Source: Mycolicibacterium moriokaense
Lineage (GTDB): Bacteria > Actinomycetota > Actinomycetes > Mycobacteriales > Mycobacteriaceae
Assembly: GCF_003201655.1 (NCBI RefSeq)
Contig: NZ_QJJU01000005.1
Coordinates: 186,001 to 250,000, forward strand
DNA length: 64,000 nt
Direction: 5' to 3'
The notes beneath the pieces were generated by a model. The model was given only the letters and a program-made list of their open reading frames with translations. It was not told the origin of the DNA and made no database searches. Positions 9,920 to 17,754 of this stretch are shown piece after piece (position 1 is the first letter of the stretch; each line of letters begins with the position of its first letter). The position numbers and the translations under genes are program-made.

Positions 9920-10861
9920 GTGGGCAAACTAGCCAGGCCAGACGTCTTCCATCCGCTCATCGTGCTTGCGGGTTGCCCGGCGCTGCCCGAGGGCGACGGT
10001 GACGACGACGGGCTGGTGGAGGCGCTGCGCACGCGTGGGCTGCAGGCCCGTTGGCTCGCATGGGACGACGAAAAGACCTTGGACGCCGATATAGTCGTCC
10101 TCCGCGCGGCGTGGGACTACATCGACCGGCTCGACGAGTTCCTGGCGTGGACGGGGCGCGTGCGGAATCTGCTCAACGCGCCGAAGGTGGTGGCGTGGAA
10201 CACCGACAAGCGGTACCTGGCCGACCTTGCCAAGGCCGGCGTCCCGACGCTGCCCAGCCGGTTCTTCGCGCCAGGCGAACGGGTGCGCCTGCCGGCGGGC
10301 GAGGTGGTAGTGAAGCCCGCAATCGGCGCGGGATCCGTAGGTGCACAACGGTTTATCTCTCCGGACGCTGCGCGCGCGCACGCGGCCGAGCTGCACGCCG
10401 ACGGTAGGAACGTGCTGGTGCAGCCGTATGACCCGCGGGTGGAGGACGGCGAAACCGCGCTGGTGTTCATCGCTGGTCGGCAGTCGCACGCGTTCACCAA
10501 GGGCCCGATCCTGCCGCCGCCGGGAAAGGCGCCGGTGTTCGACGTCTCCGGCACCTACGCGGAGGAATCGCTGACGCCCGCTGAGCCGGACTTCGAGCTG
10601 TGGGACGTGGGCCATGCGGCGCTGGCCGCCGCGGCTGAGCATCTGGGCATGGCCGTTGACGACCTGTTGTATGCCCGCGTCGACGTGCTCGGAGGTCCGT
10701 CCGATCCGCAGCTGCTGGAACTGGAGCTGGTGGAGCCCTCGCTGGGCTGGCGGCAACTGGACGCGACCACGAGGACCAGGCAGCAGCGGGAGTTCGCGGT
10801 GGGCGTCGAGTCAGCCCTCGACCGGCTCGGGCTTGGACCGCTCTCGCATCGACGCCCATAG
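9920..10861 (+). CDS. ATP-grasp domain protein
   Basis: A 313-residue protein with an N-terminal Rossmann-like part (ALRTRGLQARWLAWDD), then an ATP-grasp fold: EVVVKPAIGAGSVGAQRF, LVQPYDPRVEDGETALVFI and the metal-binding LLELELVEPSLGW. It resembles the RimK/glutathione-synthetase-like group, which joins a carboxylate to an amine or thiol; the substrate is unknown. GTG 9920 is chosen because TATCCT at 9908-9913 (TANNNT) sits six bases before it, so the mRNA is probably leaderless; an alternative GTG is at 9962. Its last 51 bases overlap the 3' end of convergent ctaA. Confidence 0.8.
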   Translation: MGKLARPDVFHPLIVLAGCPALPEGDGDDDGLVEALRTRGLQARWLAWDDEKTLDADIVVLRAAWDYIDRLDEFLAWTGRVRNLLNAPKVVAWNTDKRYLADLAKAGVPTLPSRFFAPGERVRLPAGEVVVKPAIGAGSVGAQRFISPDAARAHAAELHADGRNVLVQPYDPRVEDGETALVFIAGRQSHAFTKGPILPPPGKAPVFDVSGTYAEESLTPAEPDFELWDVGHAALAAAAEHLGMAVDDLLYARVDVLGGPSDPQLLELELVEPSLGWRQLDATTRTRQQREFAVGVESALDRLGLGPLSHRRP

Positions 10862-11767
10862 CGCTGCGGTGGCGGCGGTGCAGGCGGCAGCGCCGAGCAC
10901 ATGGACGGCCACAAGCGCGGCGGGCACGCCTGTGAAGAACTGCACCGTGCCGACAAGGCCCTGTGCGCACACCAGCACCAGCAGCACGCCAAGTCGGACG
11001 AGGACTGGCCGGGGGGCGTGCACGGCGAGCAGCCCGAAGCCGAGGCCGACCAGCAGCGCCAGGTAAGCCACCAGCAGCGACGAGTGCACGTGCACCAGAG
11101 TGGTGATCTCGATCTGTAGTCGCGGCACCGGCTGGGTGATGCTCTTATCGCCAGCGTGCGGCCCGGCCCCGGTGACCAGCGTGCCGCTGACGAGTTGCGC
11201 GGCAAGCACGACGGCTGTCAATGCGGTCAACTGGCGCAACGGTTTTGGCACCACCGGCGTCGAGACTCCATCGTCAGGCTCGCCGATCTTGACGTACAGC
11301 AGCACCGCCAGCCAGACCATGGTCATCGAGGCCACCAGGTGAATGGCCACTGTCCACCAGAGCAATCCGGTGAGCACGGTGATGCCGCCGATCACGGCCT
11401 GCGCCACCGTCGACGCCGGCATCAGCCAGGCGTAGATCAACACTTCGCGGCGACGGCGGGCCCTGGTGACGGCCAGCACCGCCAGCGCGGCGGTGAGCAC
11501 CACCAGGAAGGTGATCATCCGGTTGCCGAACTCGACCACCTGGTGCACAACGGCCACTTCGGCGTGCGGCACCGGAGTGAAGCTGCCGGGGAAGCATTGC
11601 GGCCACGTCGGGCAGCCGAGGCCTGAGGCGGTGACGCGGACGATCGCACCTGTGACCGCGATGCCGCCCTGGGTCAGGATGACGGCCGCGGCGATGATGC
11701 GCTGAACCCGCAGACTCGGCATGGGCAGCAGGTCGACCAGTCGTAGGAAGAATCGTCCGACGGTCAC
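10811..11767 (-). CDS. ctaA: Haem A synthase
   Basis: Membrane enzyme oxidising haem O to haem A for cytochrome aa3. The 318-residue product has eight predicted helices in two four-helix halves, with conserved haem-ligating histidines in VHQVVEFGNR and VHVHSSLLVAY, and the extracytoplasmic cysteine pair in GLGCPTWPQCFPG typical of Gram-positive CtaA. GTG 11767 is preferred over the TTG at 11791; GAGG lies just upstream. The gene overlaps the ATP-grasp gene tail-to-tail by 51 bp, so both C-terminal ends share sequence. Confidence 0.92.
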   Translation of the reverse strand: MTVGRFFLRLVDLLPMPSLRVQRIIAAAVILTQGGIAVTGAIVRVTASGLGCPTWPQCFPGSFTPVPHAEVAVVHQVVEFGNRMITFLVVLTAALAVLAVTRARRRREVLIYAWLMPASTVAQAVIGGITVLTGLLWWTVAIHLVASMTMVWLAVLLYVKIGEPDDGVSTPVVPKPLRQLTALTAVVLAAQLVSGTLVTGAGPHAGDKSITQPVPRLQIEITTLVHVHSSLLVAYLALLVGLGFGLLAVHAPRPVLVRLGVLLVLVCAQGLVGTVQFFTGVPAALVAVHVLGAAACTAATAALWASMRERSKPEPVEG

Positions 11768-11791
11768 GACCTCGATCGTAGAGGACGGCAA

Positions 11792-11963
11792 CTACGACAC
11801 GTAGTAGTGGGCGTCGGCGCCGTGCTGCACGCTCTGCTCGGAGCTGAAAACGTTCTCCGAATCGTATTTGGCCTTCACCTGGCGCGTTGACCACATCCTG
11901 TGTGTCGCAACAGAATACGATCGCCTCGGGATAGCGGGAGTGCAGGCGGTTCCAGCCGGTCAC
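11792..11963 (-). pseudogene. Remnant of an FAD-linked oxidase (internally deleted and frameshifted)
   Basis: Seven bases after the permease stop, GGGAGG and GTG (11963) open a frame reading VTGWNRLHSRYPEAIVFCCD, then TQDVV, the usual N-terminus of the FAD-binding PCMH domain of berberine-bridge-type oxidases. After about 25 codons, near 11900, the sense jumps to another frame that reads WSTRQVKAKYDSENVFSSEQ to a TAG at 11792-11794, which is the C-terminal end of the same family (KYD-x-ENVF). Some 400 codons between the two ends are missing. So this looks like a large internal deletion with frame loss in what was the second gene of a permease-oxidase pair. Confidence 0.65.
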
Positions 11964-11970
11964 CTCCCGA

Positions 11971-13437
11971 TCAATGCTTGAAGGCGTCCACGTCCCCTGG
12001 TTCGGTTTCCATTATCTCGCGTTTGAATATCAACAGGTAGGCGAAGTACACCCCGCCGGCGAGGACAACCCCGACCGACATCAAGACGGCGGTCAAGGCC
12101 TCTGGCGGTGACACGAGCACGAACACCACGACGACCGACCACGCCAACGCGGCGATCGCAACCGGCATCTCGAAGCGCCCGAGATCGAACGCGTCTTCCT
12201 GGTGCCCCAGCCCTTTCCGCACCCCGAGATACAACACGATGATCGCGCCGTAGAGGACCGCCCCGATGAGACCTCCAACCGTGAGCATTTCCAGCAGTGC
12301 GTCACCGGGCAGCGCGGCCATCAAAACGACTGCCACGCCGACAGGCAACAGAGTCGCCGGAATCGGTGTCCGCGTACGCGGGCTGACCCGACGCATCAGC
12401 TGGTGTGCAGGGAAGCGTTCGTCGCGCGCCATCGCGAACACCATCCGGGAGCAGGTGGCCACGGTCACCAACCCGGCGCCGAAAAATGCGAACACGATCG
12501 CGACCAGGAGACAGCGCTCCATCACGGCGCCGAGTTGATCGCGCAGGATCATGGCAACCGGCGAATCGGTCGCGCTCGCCCGGGGGATGTCGTCCATCGC
12601 GATGGTAAGCGCGATCGCGAATACCAGACCCAGCACGCCGGCCGCCACGACGGATCCCACGATCGCGCGCGGGACACTCCGGAAGGGATTCTTGGCCTCC
12701 TCAGCCATGTTCGCCGCGGCGTCGAAGCCGACGAGGGTTGCGATGCCCATGATCATCGCGGCCATCAATCCGCCGCCAATGGCGAAATAGTTGGGGGCGC
12801 CCTCTGCGATACCGCGCGAGGTGAGGTTGCTGACCGTGCCGTGGCCGGTGACCGCCACAGCGATGAAGAGCCCGACCGTCAGCACGACGACGATGACCAA
12901 TTCGAGCCCCACCGCGACTGACGTGATCAGGCCGACGAGGCGCGTCGAGGCGACGACGAGCACGGCCTCAATGAGCACCAGGACGACCGTGATCACACGC
13001 GCGGTGTCCTCGTCCGGTGGCATGCCGAACAGTGGCATCAGTGCAGTGCTGGCCAGCGCGTTGTTGACTGTCGCAACGCCGATCGCCAGATAGGAGAAGC
13101 TCAGCCAGCCGAACAACCAGCCGATCTTCGGATTGGCCAGCCGCGACGCCCACTGATAGGAGGAGCCACTGAGCGGAATGCGCGCCGCGAACTGAGCGAT
13201 CACAAGCGCGATCAATGTCTGGCCTACCGCCACAATCGGCCAGAGCCAGATCCCCACTGGGCCAGAGCTCTTCAACACGTCGTCGTAGGTCCCGAAAACG
13301 CCGACCGCTACCGAGATGAACGCGAACGAGACCGCAAACACCTGAAACGAGCCAAGCGTCCGCTTCAGCTCCGGTTCGTAGCCAAAGTCTTCATTTACTT
13401 CGTCGGCGACCTTCAGGTCCCTCGTAGCTTTGACCAC
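11971..13437 (-). CDS. APC-family amino-acid permease
   Basis: A 488-residue transporter with about twelve hydrophobic helices; helix 1 contains the broken-helix segment SVAVGVFGTYDDV and the conserved early loop SSYQWASRLANPKIGWLFGW typical of the APC/ACT group. The C-terminal tail MEMEPGD-like and ending DVDAFKH is cytosolic. The substrate cannot be read, though eukaryotic GABA/amino-acid permease-like sequences have this pattern. The GTG start at 13437 has GAGG eight bases upstream. With the following oxidase remnant it forms an island between ctaA and the ABC genes, which are neighbours in M. tuberculosis. Confidence 0.88.
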   Translation of the reverse strand: MVKATRDLKVADEVNEDFGYEPELKRTLGSFQVFAVSFAFISVAVGVFGTYDDVLKSSGPVGIWLWPIVAVGQTLIALVIAQFAARIPLSGSSYQWASRLANPKIGWLFGWLSFSYLAIGVATVNNALASTALMPLFGMPPDEDTARVITVVLVLIEAVLVVASTRLVGLITSVAVGLELVIVVVLTVGLFIAVAVTGHGTVSNLTSRGIAEGAPNYFAIGGGLMAAMIMGIATLVGFDAAANMAEEAKNPFRSVPRAIVGSVVAAGVLGLVFAIALTIAMDDIPRASATDSPVAMILRDQLGAVMERCLLVAIVFAFFGAGLVTVATCSRMVFAMARDERFPAHQLMRRVSPRTRTPIPATLLPVGVAVVLMAALPGDALLEMLTVGGLIGAVLYGAIIVLYLGVRKGLGHQEDAFDLGRFEMPVAIAALAWSVVVVFVLVSPPEALTAVLMSVGVVLAGGVYFAYLLIFKREIMETEPGDVDAFKH

Positions 13438-13526
13438 GTCAGCACCTCGCTTTCTTGGAGGAGGTGGACCAACCGTAGACGTAGGCGAGCTAACTTATCC
13501 GGAAATTGACGAGAAGGTCAGAGCCG

Positions 13527-14300
13527 TCAGGTGAAGCGGAACCAGCGCAGAGCGCATAGTGCGGCAACCCCGCCCCACACGGCGAGCACCGCAACCCCGA
13601 ACCAATCCACCGACAGCGTCATCGCCTGCGACAGCGCCTCTGTTAACGCACCAGAGGGGGTCAAGCGGGCCACCCACTGCACACCGTGCGGCACCATGCC
13701 GCCCTCGAGTGTCAGGGCGCCCAGTCCGGCGAAGACGAACCACATCAGGTTGGCGACGGCAAGCACGATTTCGGCACGCAGTGTGCCACCGAGCAGGAGG
13801 CCGAGGGCGGCAAAGCACACGGTGCCAAGAGCGATGATCACTGCGCCGAGCGCCAGCCCGACGATGTTGGGCCGCCAGCCGAGTGCAAATCCGATGGCGC
13901 CCAACAAGATTGACTGAAGGAACACCACGGCCACGACGGCAAGCGATTTGCCCGCGATGATGCCCCACACCGGAAGTGCGGTCGCGCCCAGCCGTTTCAG
14001 TGCACCGTATCGGCGGTCGAATGCGACGGCGATGGCCTGTCCGGTGAACGCCGTCGAGATCACCGCGAGCGCCATGATCGCAGGCGCGAAGGTGGCCGCC
14101 CGGTTCGGGCCGAACGAGCCGAGCGGCAGCAGTGTCAGCCCGACCAGCAGCGTGATTGGGATGAACATGGTGAGCAGTAGCTGCTCGCCGTTGCGCAGCA
14201 ACAGCCGCAACTCAAGGCCGAACTGTGCGTTGAGCATCTTCTGCACCGTCGCTGGACGGGGATCAGGCGAAAATGTCCCTGGCGCAAAACGATTGGTCAT
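13527..14300 (-). CDS. ABC transporter permease (ABC-2 type)
   Basis: The 257-residue membrane protein has six predicted helices and an ABC-2 exporter layout, with a cytosolic N-terminus (MTNRFAPGTFSPDPRPATVQ) and segment FTGQAIAVAFDRRYGALKRL between helices 2 and 3. It is the membrane partner of the ATPase just upstream, with which it overlaps by 4 bp (ATGA). Position and pairing match Rv1457c. The exported substrate is unknown; coupling to mptB suggests an envelope-related role (inference). Confidence 0.9.
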   Translation of the reverse strand: MTNRFAPGTFSPDPRPATVQKMLNAQFGLELRLLLRNGEQLLLTMFIPITLLVGLTLLPLGSFGPNRAATFAPAIMALAVISTAFTGQAIAVAFDRRYGALKRLGATALPVWGIIAGKSLAVVAVVFLQSILLGAIGFALGWRPNIVGLALGAVIIALGTVCFAALGLLLGGTLRAEIVLAVANLMWFVFAGLGALTLEGGMVPHGVQWVARLTPSGALTEALSQAMTLSVDWFGVAVLAVWGGVAALCALRWFRFT

Positions 14301-15229
14301 GATCGCAACTCCCGGCCGGTCAGATCGAGGAAGACATCCTCCAGGCTGCGCTGCTCGACTCGCATGTCGGTGGCCAGCACGTCCAATCGAGCGCACCACG
14401 CGGTGACGGTGGCCAACACCTGCGGGTCGATGTGGCCCTCGACGAGATACTCGCCAGGTGCGGTCTCGGTCGCCTTGTAGCTCTCCGGGAGCGCCGAGAC
14501 GAGCAGCGTGAGGTCAAGCATCCGCGGTGCGCGGAACCGTAGCTGGTTTTCTGCGCCACTGCGCGTCAGCTCGGCCGGTGTGCCGGTGGCCACCGCAACA
14601 CCGTGGTCGATGATCACAATCCGGTCGGCCAGCTCCTCGGCCTCGGTCAACTGGTGAGTGGTCAGCACCACGGTGACGCCGTCGCGGCGGAGGCCGTCGA
14701 TCAACTCCCACACCACGATTCGCGCGTGCGCATCCATGCCCGCGGTGGGCTCGTCGAGGAATACCAGCTCCGGGCGTGCCACCACCGCGCACGCCAGCGC
14801 CAGCCGCTGCTGTTGGCCTCCCGACAACCGCCGATAGGTCGTGCGCACGGCCTCGGTCAGACCCAGCGTGTCCATCAGCCAGTGCGGATCCAGCGGGTTG
14901 GCGGCATACGCTGCAACAAGATTCAGCATCTCGCCGGCCCGCGCCGCGGGATAGCCACCGCCGCCCTGAAGCATGACCCCCATGCGCTCACGCAGCCGCG
15001 CGTTGTCAGTGACGGGATCGAGCCCGAGGATCTCGATGGTGCCTGCGTCGGGCTTGATGAAGCCCTCGCACATCTCCACCGTGGTGGTCTTGCCTGCGCC
15101 GTTGGGGCCGAGCAGGGCGAGCACTTCGGCGGCCGCCACGTCGAGGTCGAGTTCGGACACGGCCGTCGTCGACCCATACCGCTTGCTGACCCCGCGCAGA
15201 CGCACGGGGACGGTCGAGTCGGAGGTCAC
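14297..15229 (-). CDS. ABC transporter ATP-binding protein
   Basis: The 310-residue protein has Walker A GPNGAGKTTT at about 41-50, the Q-loop in MGVMLQGGG, signature LSGGQQQRLALA, Walker B LVFLDEPTAGMD and the H-loop TTHQL. The extra C-terminal ~90 residues resemble the DUF4162-like tail of drug- and lipid-exporting ABC-2 ATPases. GTG start at 15229 overlaps the mptB stop (GTGA), and its own stop overlaps the permease start, so all three genes are translationally coupled. Equivalent to Rv1458c. Confidence 0.93.
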   Translation of the reverse strand: MTSDSTVPVRLRGVSKRYGSTTAVSELDLDVAAAEVLALLGPNGAGKTTTVEMCEGFIKPDAGTIEILGLDPVTDNARLRERMGVMLQGGGGYPAARAGEMLNLVAAYAANPLDPHWLMDTLGLTEAVRTTYRRLSGGQQQRLALACAVVARPELVFLDEPTAGMDAHARIVVWELIDGLRRDGVTVVLTTHQLTEAEELADRIVIIDHGVAVATGTPAELTRSGAENQLRFRAPRMLDLTLLVSALPESYKATETAPGEYLVEGHIDPQVLATVTAWCARLDVLATDMRVEQRSLEDVFLDLTGRELRS

Positions 15230-16935
15230 GGGGATTCAGCGTAAGCGCCGGGCTTCGCGGTCTGCGGCGCCGGTGGCGTCGGCTCGACGACCTCGGGCTG
15301 TGACTCGGGCACACCTCCGGGGTCGGGCAGCTTGCGCCAGGGCAGCCGGTAGTACGTCAGCGCGATCAGGATCAACACGATGACCAAGCTGGCAAGTGTT
15401 GCCAACACGATCTGGAACAGCGCGAAGCGGTCGCCGTTCGCCGTGGGCCCGAAGATGCCGATGACCAGCGTGACCGCAACCACGGCGGTGCGAAATCGGG
15501 GCGTGGTGGCCCAGCATGCCAGCGGGATGATCGCCCATAGCAGGTACCACGGCTGCACGACGGGGAACAGCAGCACGGTGGCACCCAGCGCGACGCCGAG
15601 CCCGCCAACCGGATGCAGCCGTCCGCGCAATACGGCGAGCAGCAGCCACGTGACCACCACCGCGATCAGGAACACGCCGATGCCACGGGTCAGTGCCAGC
15701 ACCGCGGTGGTGTGGTCGCCGAGGCGCAGCAGAATGCCGACTTGGCCGGTGCCCAGTGCCAGCAGTGTCGGCGGCGACATCCAGCTGCGCACCACGTTCG
15801 CGGTGCCCAATGTGAATATCCAGCCGAAGCCGAGGCCGCTGGCCCACCCGATGGCCGCCATCACCGCCAGCGCCACCGCGGTAAGGGACCCGCTTGAGAT
15901 CAGGAAGGCCTTGATTGTGCCGCCCCAGCGGCGGGCCAACGCCATCGCGACGAATCCCAGCGCCAGCAGCGACGGCAGCTTCACCTGCGACGACAACGTG
16001 ATCAGCACGGCGCCCAGGATCAGTGCGCCCATCGGATACCAACGAGCCCACTCCTCGCGCTCGCGTGGCCACGCCAGCGGTTTGGGGAGCAATGGCCCGG
16101 TTGCATCGACGCCGCGCAACGCGAACTCCGTGCCCGCCAGCATCAAGCCAAGCATCAGTGCTTCGTTATGGATACCCGCGACCAGATGCATGAACAACAG
16201 CGGGTTGGCAGGGCCGAGCCACAGCGCGCTCACCTCGGCGACGCCGCAGCGCCGAGCCAGCCGCGGTGTGGCCCACACGATGAGCCCGACCCCGGCAAGC
16301 ACCAGAAGGCGATGGCACAGCACCGCTTCGACAATGTTCTCGCCGGTCAGTCCTGAGATGCCGCGGCCGATCCACAGAAACAGGGGACCGTACGGCGCAG
16401 GTGTCTCCCGCCACAGGTTCGGCACCGACAGGGTGAACACGTGGTCGAGGCCCAGCCCGGTCGCGGGGCCCACCCGGTACGGGTCGAGCCCCTGCAACGA
16501 GATCTCGCTCTGTGCAAGGTAGGAATAGACGTCGCGGCTGTACATCGGCGGCGCGAGCAATAGCGGCAGCGCCCACAGCATCAACAAGCGGTCCAGCTGG
16601 CTGCGTGTCATCCGTCGTTGGCCCAATGCGAGGCGGCCAAGCATCAGCCAGGCCAGCGCCATCATCACCGCGCCCGTGGTGGTCATGGTCAGCGAAACCG
16701 TCTGGATGCGCGACGGCAGGTTGAGCAGCCGCACCCCGAACGTCGGGTCCTGAACCACCGGACGTGCGCCCGCTCCCAGTGCCCCGATTGCCATCAACAC
16801 GGTGCCGGTAGCCCCGAATAGGCGCGTTCGCCGAAGCGCGATCAGTTCGGCGTCGTTCAGCGGGGAGCCGACGGTCCGCTCGTCGCCGTGCCAGCCGGCA
16901 ATCGACGTGCTGAGGGACCGTAGGCGGGCTGCCAC
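15226..16935 (-). CDS. mptB: Alpha-(1->6)-mannopyranosyltransferase MptB
   Basis: A GT-C-fold, polyprenyl-phosphomannose-dependent mannosyltransferase acting early in extension of the lipomannan core. The ~569-residue protein has more than ten membrane helices and a short extracytoplasmic loop after helix two (PPMYSRDVYSYLAQSEISLQ), where the family's acidic catalytic residues lie. The frame is open 200 codons further upstream, but that stretch is antisense to sufR. GTG 16935 is chosen because TACGCT (16942-16947, minus strand) lies six bases before it, giving a leaderless start; GTG 16938 is the alternative. It begins the mptB-ABC operon. Equivalent to Rv1459c. Confidence 0.9.
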   Translation of the reverse strand: MAARLRSLSTSIAGWHGDERTVGSPLNDAELIALRRTRLFGATGTVLMAIGALGAGARPVVQDPTFGVRLLNLPSRIQTVSLTMTTTGAVMMALAWLMLGRLALGQRRMTRSQLDRLLMLWALPLLLAPPMYSRDVYSYLAQSEISLQGLDPYRVGPATGLGLDHVFTLSVPNLWRETPAPYGPLFLWIGRGISGLTGENIVEAVLCHRLLVLAGVGLIVWATPRLARRCGVAEVSALWLGPANPLLFMHLVAGIHNEALMLGLMLAGTEFALRGVDATGPLLPKPLAWPREREEWARWYPMGALILGAVLITLSSQVKLPSLLALGFVAMALARRWGGTIKAFLISSGSLTAVALAVMAAIGWASGLGFGWIFTLGTANVVRSWMSPPTLLALGTGQVGILLRLGDHTTAVLALTRGIGVFLIAVVVTWLLLAVLRGRLHPVGGLGVALGATVLLFPVVQPWYLLWAIIPLACWATTPRFRTAVVAVTLVIGIFGPTANGDRFALFQIVLATLASLVIVLILIALTYYRLPWRKLPDPGGVPESQPEVVEPTPPAPQTAKPGAYAESP

Positions 16936-16952
16936 CACAGCAGCGTAGCCGT

Positions 16953-16983
16953 CACCCTTATGGCGCTCGTCACCATAAGGGTG
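16953..16983. promoter_or_regulatory. Perfect 11-bp inverted repeat between mptB and sufR
   Basis: CACCCTTATGG (16953-16963) and CCATAAGGGTG (16973-16983) are exact reverse complements separated by 9 bp, so the arm centres are 20 bp apart, about two helical turns. The element lies over the expected -35 region of the mptB promoter (-10 at 16942-16947) and 43-73 bases upstream of the sufR start. There is no U-run, so it is a DNA operator rather than a terminator. It does not match the SufR-type site at 17013-17029, so a second regulator is implied. Confidence 0.55.
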
Positions 16984-17012
16984 CCCTTGCTGGACCGGCT
17001 TTCGGAATTCCG

Positions 17013-17029
17013 TCACAATGGTGTTGTGA
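17013..17029 (+). promoter_or_regulatory. SufR-type operator over the sufR -10 and start codon
   Basis: TCACAA-tggtg-TTGTGA is a perfect 6-bp inverted repeat with a 5-bp spacer. Read as ACAAT-N5-TGTGA it differs by one base from the motif ACACT-N5-TGTGA that I recall for mycobacterial SufR. It contains the likely -10 (CACAAT, 17014-17019) and runs into the GTG at 17026, so a bound repressor would block RNA polymerase directly. Confidence 0.6.
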
Positions 17030-17754
17030 AAATCCGTCCGGAGGTCGACCGCCACACGCGTGGCGCGATCGTCCAGCTCTTGCTGGAGGATGGACCAATC
17101 ACCGCAGGTGAGATTGGTGAGCGGCTGGGTATCTCCGCCGCGGGCGTGCGCAGGCACCTGGATGCCCTGATGGACGCCGGTGAAGCGCAGTCCAGCGCCG
17201 CGGCTGCCTGGCAGCACAGCGGGCGCGGCAGGCCCGCCAAGCGGTATCGGCTCACCGCCGCGGGCCGGGCCAAGTTGGGGCACACCTACGACGACCTTGC
17301 CGTGGCCGCGATGCGGCAGCTGCGCGAGATCGGCGGCGACGATGCGGTCCGCACGTTCGCGCGGCGCCGCATCGACACCATCCTTGCGGGAGTAAGCGAC
17401 GGACCCGATGGTGTTGAATCGACTGCCGACAGGGTTGCGAACGCGCTGACGAGCGCAGGCTATGCGACCACCACGACGCCGGTGACCGGGCCGATCCATG
17501 GCATCCAGCTGTGCCAGCACCACTGCCCGGTGTCGCACGTCGCAGAGGAGTTCCCCGAGCTATGCGAGACCGAGCGGGAGGCGTTCGCCGAGATTCTGGG
17601 CACCCACGTGCAGCGGCTGGCGACCATCGTCAACGGCGACTGCGCGTGCACCACGCACGTCCCGCTCGCCGAAAGCAGTACTGAAAAGCCACCATCCCTT
17701 CGGCGCACAGCCCGTGCCGAAGCCATCACAAGCAAGCAAGGAGCCTCGACATGA
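17026..17754 (+). CDS. sufR: Fe-S cluster-sensing repressor SufR
   Basis: A 242-residue ArsR/DeoR-like winged-helix protein. The HTH covers residues ~10-70 ([20 protein letters not shown]) with wing [11 protein letters not shown]. The C-terminal half supplies cluster-ligand cysteines in [16 protein letters not shown] and GDCACTTH. In characterised mycobacteria SufR holds a 4Fe-4S cluster and represses its own suf operon. GTG 17026 is used because a CACAAT -10 sits six bases upstream, so the transcript appears leaderless; the frame reaches back to 16960 but that would run through the promoter. It overlaps sufB by 4 bp and is first in sufRBDCSUT. Confidence 0.93.
   Translation: MKIRPEVDRHTRGAIVQLLLEDGPITAGEIGERLGISAAGVRRHLDALMDAGEAQSSAAAAWQHSGRGRPAKRYRLTAAGRAKLGHTYDDLAVAAMRQLREIGGDDAVRTFARRRIDTILAGVSDGPDGVESTADRVANALTSAGYATTTTPVTGPIHGIQLCQHHCPVSHVAEEFPELCETEREAFAEILGTHVQRLATIVNGDCACTTHVPLAESSTEKPPSLRRTARAEAITSKQGAST

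Noticed and set aside
16939..17538. N-terminal 200-codon extension of mptB
   Set aside because: It is antisense to sufR and passes through the intergenic palindrome; family length fits a start at 16935.
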